55,616 bases of DNA from Bacteroides sp. UBA939 (GTDB taxonomy: Bacteria > Bacteroidota > Bacteroidia > Bacteroidales > Bacteroidaceae), in assembly GCF_002293435.1 (NCBI RefSeq), contig NZ_DBDF01000205.1, forward strand, positions 21,872 through 77,487, given 5' to 3'. Within the stretch, counting starts at the first letter, position 1. Each line of letters starts with the position of its first letter. This document shows positions 50,653 through 55,616 of this stretch, in pieces. Position numbers and translations under genes: made by a program. Under the pieces are notes generated by a model. It saw only the letters and a list, made by a program, of their open reading frames with translations. It made no database searches and was not told the DNA's origin.

Positions 50653-51696
50653 CTATGAATATAAATCAAAACGATAAATAACTGTTTTATCATCGAAATA
50701 TCGAATCCCATAAATATAATGTTCGTCAATACAGAAATTGCCAATAGGAAATGGTAAGATATACTTCTTCACTTTCTCGCCTTCCCAATTAAAACAAAGT
50801 ATTTCTCTTGACACCTTATCCATTGCCGCTGCCTCCGTATAGTTCAATGAGGAATAGGTAAAACATATCAAATCATCTGAAACTGCCATTTTCATTAGCC
50901 CGGCGATACTCTTATCATAATCAATAGCATAACGTCCACGTCTTTGGCATATCAGTGGTGCATTTTTATATGGGGTTACAAATTTCTTATATACTCCACT
51001 ATCTGAGACCTGATATATCTCAAAAATATCAGAAGCAAATGTTGAGATAACAAATTTGCCCTGCTTATTATTTGTCATTATTTCGCCCTGAAAAGTAGCA
51101 CCTCTATATATTCCATTAATTTCATCATAAGCAAAAGGATAATCAAAATAGCAACCAACAATATTATTATTCGAATCCAAAATCCCAAAACGTCCTTCCT
51201 TAAATGAACCAGTAGCTATCGTCTGATTATCTAAAAAACGAAAGCGAAATGGGCGAAAATCCACCGTATACGGATAAGGTTCTTTTACAACATTTATAGT
51301 ACTACTATCTCCTAATATATCTGTTAATGACACACTATTTATCATCTGCTTATTTCGTTCAACAAAAACAAAACAAGAATCTTGTATGAAAAAGTCACCC
51401 CCAAAATCAATAAATTCACCTGGTCCTTCACCTACTTTTCCCCACCTTTTTAATAATTTTCCGTTTGTGGCATCAATAAATGAGAAATTATACTCATCAC
51501 GCATGTACTTTGCGATTAGTATATCATTGTGAATTCCAATATGAGTTATTATATCTAACACATCTTCATCTGAATAGATACTATCATAGGCTACAATCTC
51601 GCATACTTCATCAAATGTATCAATGCTGACGGAGGGTTGTTCACAAGCTACAAATATGATAGATAACAAAATTATCAATACTAAATTATTCTTCAT
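50653..51696 (-). CDS. 6-bladed beta-propeller lipoprotein (BF3164-like)
   Basis: The protein of about 347 residues starts MKNNLVLIILLSIIFVACEQ (ATG 51696; an upstream GTG lies inside the previous gene). Marks are LKRWGKVGEGPGEFIDFGGD, CFVFVERNKQMINSVSLTDI, PYTVDFRPFRFRFLDNQTIA, SSLNYTEAAAMDKVSREILC, FNWEGEKVKKYILPFPIGNF and IYGIRYFDDKTVIYRFDLYS. It follows the previous propeller by 13 nt. Confidence 0.85.
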   Translation of the reverse strand: MKNNLVLIILLSIIFVACEQPSVSIDTFDEVCEIVAYDSIYSDEDVLDIITHIGIHNDILIAKYMRDEYNFSFIDATNGKLLKRWGKVGEGPGEFIDFGGDFFIQDSCFVFVERNKQMINSVSLTDILGDSSTINVVKEPYPYTVDFRPFRFRFLDNQTIATGSFKEGRFGILDSNNNIVGCYFDYPFAYDEINGIYRGATFQGEIMTNNKQGKFVISTFASDIFEIYQVSDSGVYKKFVTPYKNAPLICQRRGRYAIDYDKSIAGLMKMAVSDDLICFTYSSLNYTEAAAMDKVSREILCFNWEGEKVKKYILPFPIGNFCIDEHYIYGIRYFDDKTVIYRFDLYS

Positions 51697-51709
51697 CTTT
51701 ATTCTATAA

Positions 51710-52873
51710 TTATACTTGTTCTTTAAATTGATAAATAGCCAAAACCGGATTATCACTATCTTCCACTGTTTTCATTAACCTGTCTAAAACCGGATCCTTT
51801 ATTTGTGTTCTGTCTAAATCAGATGGATGCATAACCCCAATAATCTGATCCCCATAAACACCAATAGGCAAAGGGAATTTTCCTCCAAGCCCCATGTCGT
51901 CAATAACTTGGTCGCACTTGAAATTAATTGTTTTACCCGAACTTTTATCCCAAACTCCTACATATCGATCCCTTTTTATGTAATATTTCACAACTACACT
52001 TTTATCAGTTTCATAAACGTACATCAGTCGAATCCATTGATGATCTCCGGAAAGAAGCTCTTTCATAAGATCTCTGGAACTATCGTATTTTAGAAAAACG
52101 TTGGAATCAGGAAAAGTATTCTCCTTAAAGTATAACGAATATGTGTTCTGTAAAGTATCCGCACTTATTGTATAAATCCGATTCGAAAAATAAGGATAGA
52201 AACGTAACATGCTATCTTCCGTATAGAAATTAGAACAACCTCCATGTAAGATTTTGCCTGAAGCGTCTCCTTCTAACAATTCGGTGTGTACTACACCTTG
52301 TTTATCTGCAATTATTATTTGTCTTGATGCGCTCCCTGCTATGGAACGTATAGGATAGTAATAGATAAACAACTCCGTATCAGGCATTTTCGCAAAGGAT
52401 ATTGGGCTCATGAAAGGCATCATTATGGATTCAACAAATATCAAATTGGATATATCATATTTAAGCAGTCGATTCAATTGCCTATCCAAAATAAAGATGA
52501 AACCGCTTCTATCTATCCAAAAGCTAAATGGAGAGAGAAATTCTCCGGGGCCATCGCCCGATGCTATTAGTCCCCTCACATACTTTCCTTCCATATCAAA
52601 CGTATATAATCCACGAACATCCAACACATAGATATGATTATCGAAAACTTGTATTTGATTGATCTGTTTTATCAAGCAATCATCATTGGTTTCCAATTTG
52701 ATAAAAGTAAGTTCATGGAGCATGGAAGTTTTCTCTTTTTCCAATTTTCCGAACTCAATCGCCCTTGCATCTTCAAGTAAATCTTTGTCCTTGCTTCCCG
52801 AAGAAGAAGTGCATTGAACAAAAATCGTGAAGACTAAATAAGTAAACAAACAAATAAATAAATATTTTCTCAT
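51710..52873 (-). CDS. 6-bladed beta-propeller lipoprotein (PF17170-like)
   Basis: The 387-residue protein has lipobox IFVQCTSSS (Cys about 21). Marks are FIKLETNDDCLIKQINQIQV, NHIYVLDVRGLYTFDMEGKY, VRGLIASGDGPGEFLSPFSF and the C-terminal DNPVLAIYQF. It is nearer the larger PF17170 propellers of the first array than its BF3164-like neighbours. Gaps of about 10 nt on both sides indicate one transcript. Confidence 0.85.
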   Translation of the reverse strand: MRKYLFICLFTYLVFTIFVQCTSSSGSKDKDLLEDARAIEFGKLEKEKTSMLHELTFIKLETNDDCLIKQINQIQVFDNHIYVLDVRGLYTFDMEGKYVRGLIASGDGPGEFLSPFSFWIDRSGFIFILDRQLNRLLKYDISNLIFVESIMMPFMSPISFAKMPDTELFIYYYPIRSIAGSASRQIIIADKQGVVHTELLEGDASGKILHGGCSNFYTEDSMLRFYPYFSNRIYTISADTLQNTYSLYFKENTFPDSNVFLKYDSSRDLMKELLSGDHQWIRLMYVYETDKSVVVKYYIKRDRYVGVWDKSSGKTINFKCDQVIDDMGLGGKFPLPIGVYGDQIIGVMHPSDLDRTQIKDPVLDRLMKTVEDSDNPVLAIYQFKEQV

Positions 52874-52882
52874 CTTAAAGAA

Positions 52883-53956
52883 TTAATTTAAACTATACTC
52901 GATTATAGGTTCGTCTATATTCACATCTGTAGCTGTAATCACTCCTCGCTGTTCATCCACTGATATGCCATAGATATAATGATCTAACACATATTTTTTG
53001 AGTGGTTTGCCTGTCAAGCTAAACACATAAATATATTGTCCGCCATCCGGATTATGAGCACCATTTTGTGCATCTCGTGCTATATCTTTGAATGAACGCC
53101 CGTGAAAGACTGCATATATTGCTTTATCTGTCACTTGTACATCGCTAAATCCCATAATACCGGTCGGTATGCCATAACCTTCGGATATCCGGAATTCCGG
53201 TTCACCATGCGGGCCGATACGCACAATGTGCGTACTGTCTTTCAAATTATAAATTTCAAGCACTTCTCCTAACTGGGTAACGGCGGCAAGTACTCCATTG
53301 CGCGGATTGTAATCTATAAAACTACGCCACGCCTGCGCCAAAGCAGGGCGGGCATTTTGCAAAGCATCCTCATTAACAGAAGGAATAGAGCCGAACTTAT
53401 GCAATAATTTTCCAGACCTATCTACCCTGCAAAAACGACTATTGCCCGAATAATCAGGAATAATGAAAGTGGAATCATCACACATCACAAAATCCAGCGC
53501 CCGGAGAATATCTTTATCCAGATCCACCGCTTCCTCACGAAGCAATGAATCACCGGATAAAGCAAACCCAAACTTTGTTAATTCTGACTTATTAGCATCT
53601 AAAGTCCACAAAAAAGCCCCATTCCATCGAAAATTTTCGGCAGAAAGCATATTCTGTGGTGCATCGCCACGCCTCCCGAAAGAGGATAGGTAATGGAAAA
53701 CAGGGTAACTGAAGGCATGAAAAAAATAATCTGTTCCATGCAAATCAAGCACCACGGCTTTGTTATCTTCTACATGTAACCGGAAAGGATAGCGAAATAA
53801 GATCGTATCCAATAAAACCGGTTTCGCTTTCAATTCTTGTTCCTGCGGGAAATCAGTGTACACTTCTTTGCCGGAAGTAGTTGTTTTTGGTGGAGTACAA
53901 GAAATGAGTAGGGAGAAAAATATGGTATTAATAGTGTATGCTATATAGGACATCAT
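52883..53956 (-). CDS. 6-bladed beta-propeller lipoprotein (BF3164-like)
   Basis: The 357-residue protein has lipobox SLLISCTPP (Cys about 20) but an n-region without basic residues (MMSYIAYTI). Marks are YLSSFGRRGDAPQNMLSAEN, TLDANKSELTKFGFAL, FRISEGYGIPTGIMGFSDVQ, HGRSFKDIARDAQNGAHNPD, YVFSLTGKPLKKYVLDHYIY and ATDVNIDEPIIEYSLN. Its start overlaps the NVEALA gene upstream by 29 nt. Fragments of near-identical sequence lie at 47228-47288 and 50555-50608, so related copies once existed further along the array. Confidence 0.84.
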   Translation of the reverse strand: MMSYIAYTINTIFFSLLISCTPPKTTTSGKEVYTDFPQEQELKAKPVLLDTILFRYPFRLHVEDNKAVVLDLHGTDYFFHAFSYPVFHYLSSFGRRGDAPQNMLSAENFRWNGAFLWTLDANKSELTKFGFALSGDSLLREEAVDLDKDILRALDFVMCDDSTFIIPDYSGNSRFCRVDRSGKLLHKFGSIPSVNEDALQNARPALAQAWRSFIDYNPRNGVLAAVTQLGEVLEIYNLKDSTHIVRIGPHGEPEFRISEGYGIPTGIMGFSDVQVTDKAIYAVFHGRSFKDIARDAQNGAHNPDGGQYIYVFSLTGKPLKKYVLDHYIYGISVDEQRGVITATDVNIDEPIIEYSLN

Positions 53957-54170
53957 AAGTATATACTTTAATATGGTTTAATGGACAATCAATAGAGCCT
54001 ATTCCCAAACAAAATCCAGTACTTGTTTCAGGAACTGCCAATGCTTCTATATTTTCCAATAAAAAAACGGAGGACATTTTCGCCAATGACTGCTTTTTAT
54101 AAACATACCCTCCTGTAGCAAGAGCTACAACAATTACAAATACCAGAATCTTTTTCATGTTGTTTTTCAT
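53928..54170 (-). CDS. NVEALA-family exported peptide 2 (two Cys)
   Basis: The 80-residue precursor has a membrane/signal segment (about 5-23), family signature FLLENIEALAVPETSTG at 36-52 and a C-terminal core with Cys 54 and Cys 62 (FCLGIGSIDCPLNH). A start five codons in (54158) is also possible. Unlike peptide 1 it has no GG after ALA, has two Cys, and its 3' end overlaps the next propeller gene by 29 nt instead of ending at a hairpin. The tail VYTYDVLYSIHY may therefore be new sequence gained after a deletion. Confidence 0.8.
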   Translation of the reverse strand: MKNNMKKILVFVIVVALATGGYVYKKQSLAKMSSVFLLENIEALAVPETSTGFCLGIGSIDCPLNHIKVYTYDVLYSIHY

Positions 54171-54208
54171 TTAATTCAATGTGTTTCACAAAATATTTAT
54201 CACGGAGG

Positions 54209-54216
54209 CAAATGTA
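54209..54216 (-). promoter_or_regulatory. Possible -7 box of the NVEALA-2 transcript
   Basis: On the minus strand TACATTTG (TAnnTTTG) lies 39 nt before the peptide ATG and downstream of the regulator terminator. The -33 box is unclear. The same word is kept in the module copy at 47307-47314. Confidence 0.4.
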
Positions 54217-54251
54217 AGGAATACATAGATTCAAAATCCATTTTATGGAGT

Positions 54252-54288
54252 AAAAAAGGGGCGTAAGAAAAACTTTACGCCCCTTTTT
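54252..54288. terminator. Terminator after the membrane-tethered regulator
   Basis: GGGGCGTAA (54258-54266) pairs perfectly with TTACGCCCC (54275-54283), flanked by A6 on the left and T5 on the right, so it works in both directions. On the minus strand it ends the regulator transcript before the NVEALA-2 promoter. It is the intact form of the module at 47307 and 48460. Confidence 0.85.
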
Positions 54289-54310
54289 ATGCAATAACAA
54301 GTATCATCAT

Positions 54311-55381
54311 TCATTTAATAACCAAGTAAAAACCCATCTCTTCTTTCTCGTTTTTACCGGATTCTAAATTCACATGAGAGTTTTTACTATCAAGCAGTTT
54401 CCTTAGCGAACTTATAGCCATTCTTCTTCTATCACCAATACCGTCCTCTCCCGAAGTCCAACCACAAATCTCTATAATCCGGTCGTTTGACAAAAAATGA
54501 TTCTCAGCATGAATAAATGCACAAAGTAATTTGTAAGGTTGAAGCGGACAATTTATCACTTTCTTTCCTCCAAAAGTAAGCGTTCTTCCTATTTCGTCAA
54601 ATACTATATCACATATCTGATATTTGTCTTTATCAATGCACAAAACAGTGTTACCGCAAACACAAGGCTTTGTACTCTCCCTCACCTTCCGGTGATATAA
54701 AATGTGATACAAAATAAGGAGAATAATTGCTAATAAACAAACTACAATTATTACTAAGCATACCACTATTCCGGTCTCGCTCCAATCAGCGCATTGCCAT
54801 ACTGATGGGAAAGCTATATAAGTTACCAACCTGAAAAAATACATATCATCAAGATAGTACTCTCCCAACTTATTCATATCAGTCAGAAGTGTTGAGTCAC
54901 CTACAACAATTCTCTCTTTCTTTTTATCGCCCGGCTGTTCGGAAAATAATTCAAGAGCAGTATAATAATGTGGTTGTACATTATTCCGATTTCCCTGCCA
55001 TAATTCATTCAAAGAATATATAGAAGGAGTATTCATCAAAAGCAGGTATTTAGATTTCAGACCTAATATCCTCGAAGGCAACAATCGCTTTAGTTCTTTC
55101 ACGGAATCAACTTCTACTATAGTCTCTCCTGCTGCTGTTACCATACGACGTTTAGTACCCTGCGATTCTTCCCTTCCTCCAAACGAATATGGCATACCGA
55201 GCTTATCAAATTCCCGATTCACCCAGAATTCCGCCGCATCTTTCAGCAGCATTTCAGCTTTCTGCTTACTTTTCCTCCGATTTTCCGCTCCGCTCTCATA
55301 GACCCAATAAATAAGTAGTCCGGTTACCAGTACCAGCACCGCTACTGATATACATATTATGTACTTATAGTGTTTCATCAT
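54311..55381 (-). CDS. Membrane-tethered winged-helix transcription regulator
   Basis: The 356-residue protein starts MMKHYKYIICISVAVLVLV. It has membrane helices at about 8-28 and 204-230 with a periplasmic loop of about 170 residues between them. After them come a short Cys-containing linker (CVCGN) and a C-terminal OmpR-like winged helix at about 265-356 (LQPYKLLCAFIHAENHFLSN, RRMAISSLRKLL). This is a one-piece sensor-regulator. The frame is open to 55453 but only from a TTG, and a -7 box lies within that extension. It heads the second peptide/propeller array as the TPR/HTH protein heads the first. Confidence 0.83.
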   Translation of the reverse strand: MMKHYKYIICISVAVLVLVTGLLIYWVYESGAENRRKSKQKAEMLLKDAAEFWVNREFDKLGMPYSFGGREESQGTKRRMVTAAGETIVEVDSVKELKRLLPSRILGLKSKYLLLMNTPSIYSLNELWQGNRNNVQPHYYTALELFSEQPGDKKKERIVVGDSTLLTDMNKLGEYYLDDMYFFRLVTYIAFPSVWQCADWSETGIVVCLVIIVVCLLAIILLILYHILYHRKVRESTKPCVCGNTVLCIDKDKYQICDIVFDEIGRTLTFGGKKVINCPLQPYKLLCAFIHAENHFLSNDRIIEICGWTSGEDGIGDRRRMAISSLRKLLDSKNSHVNLESGKNEKEEMGFYLVIK

Positions 55382-55403
55382 AGTCGATAAATGTTTTATA
55401 CCA

Positions 55404-55411
55404 CAAATGTA
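55404..55411 (-). promoter_or_regulatory. Bacteroides -7 box for the winged-helix regulator
   Basis: On the minus strand TACATTTG lies 22 nt before ATG 55381, supporting that start over the longer frame. The -33 box is weak. Confidence 0.5.
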
Positions 55412-55557
55412 TATATAATTTTTGATTGCGAATACGTTTAGCCTTATTAGCAAAAAGGTTTTTGCATTTTTTGTTTATTCTTACGCCTTTATAAAATAAA
55501 TAACCTTAAAAATTACAGTTCTTTATCAATCTTTATAACCTGTATTATTCATATTGC

Positions 55558-55616
55558 AGGAGTTAAAGGAGTTATCGCCGTACTAAAACCGTACTAAAAT
55601 CGTGTCTGCTCCGTAC
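55558..55616. repeat. Beginning of another dispersed palindromic repeat copy
   Basis: AGGAGTTAAAGGAGTTATCG matches the words of the elements at 1-120 and 7256-7510. It is followed by two CCGTACTAAAA words and cut by the window edge. From 55412 to 55557 there is AT-rich sequence with no gene. Confidence 0.5.

Noticed and set aside
1..55616. tRNA or rRNA genes, integrase, insertion-sequence transposase
   Set aside because: None was seen on either strand; mobility signs are limited to repeats, the toxin-antitoxin cassette and recombination scars.

Overview
The window is chromosomal DNA from a gut-type Bacteroides (Bacteroidales); the species cannot be fixed from sequence alone. Evidence for the group: Bacteroides-type promoters (TTG, about 20 nt, TAnnTTTG), lipoprotein-rich gene content, DUF2027/Smr, DUF4827 and DUF2264 proteins, GG-Bacteroidales and NVEALA type small secreted peptides, and very many 6-bladed beta-propeller lipoproteins. 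Most of the window past 9.4 kb is read on the minus strand.

Layout. (1) 0-3.2 kb: a scrambled polysaccharide-degradation remnant with an intact DUF2264 protein, a GH16 enzyme whose N-terminus is the tail of another glycosidase-like protein, and the severed 3' half of a second DUF2264-type gene. (2) 3.2-12.6 kb: housekeeping genes (hemW, a DUF2027/Smr protein, queA, a Nudix hydrolase, glmM, a DUF4827 lipoprotein, an nrnA-like DHH phosphoesterase). They are interrupted by a HigB/HigA-like toxin-antitoxin cassette with a broken rhuM and by palindromic dispersed repeats. (3) 12.7-29.2 kb: a complete-looking peptide secretion locus. In transcription order it has a membrane-tethered TPR/HTH regulator, three GG-leader peptide genes with four conserved Cys each, seven beta-propeller lipoproteins, a VKOR-thioredoxin fusion, a C39-peptidase ABC exporter and an HlyD-type adaptor. 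(4) 29.4-40.4 kb: a DUF4143 ATPase, a 23-bp-periodic repeat region, a large perfect palindrome, and an RND efflux locus with one adaptor, one TolC-like protein and two permeases. (5) 40.5-55.4 kb: a second peptide locus headed by another membrane-tethered winged-helix regulator. It has two NVEALA-type peptides, seven propeller lipoproteins (six of the BF3164/TolB-like sort and one DUF4221) and a tight operon of a thioredoxin/DUF1573 lipoprotein, signal peptidase I, a transglutaminase-like lipoprotein and an O-antigen-ligase-like TPR membrane protein.

How it may work. Each peptide locus pairs Cys-containing exported peptides with (a) an export or processing enzyme (C39 ABC transporter; signal peptidase I), (b) a thiol-oxidoreductase-like protein (VKOR-Trx fusion; CxxC-Trx/DUF1573 lipoprotein), (c) an array of propeller lipoproteins and (d) a membrane-anchored transcription regulator. 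Four of the five peptide genes are followed by a hairpin, T-tailed in at least three cases, before the next propeller gene, which would make far more peptide than propeller mRNA. Both arrays carry duplication and deletion scars, so the propeller/peptide modules are being copied, recombined and pruned. The pairing is inferred from gene order; no function has been shown here for the peptides or propellers.
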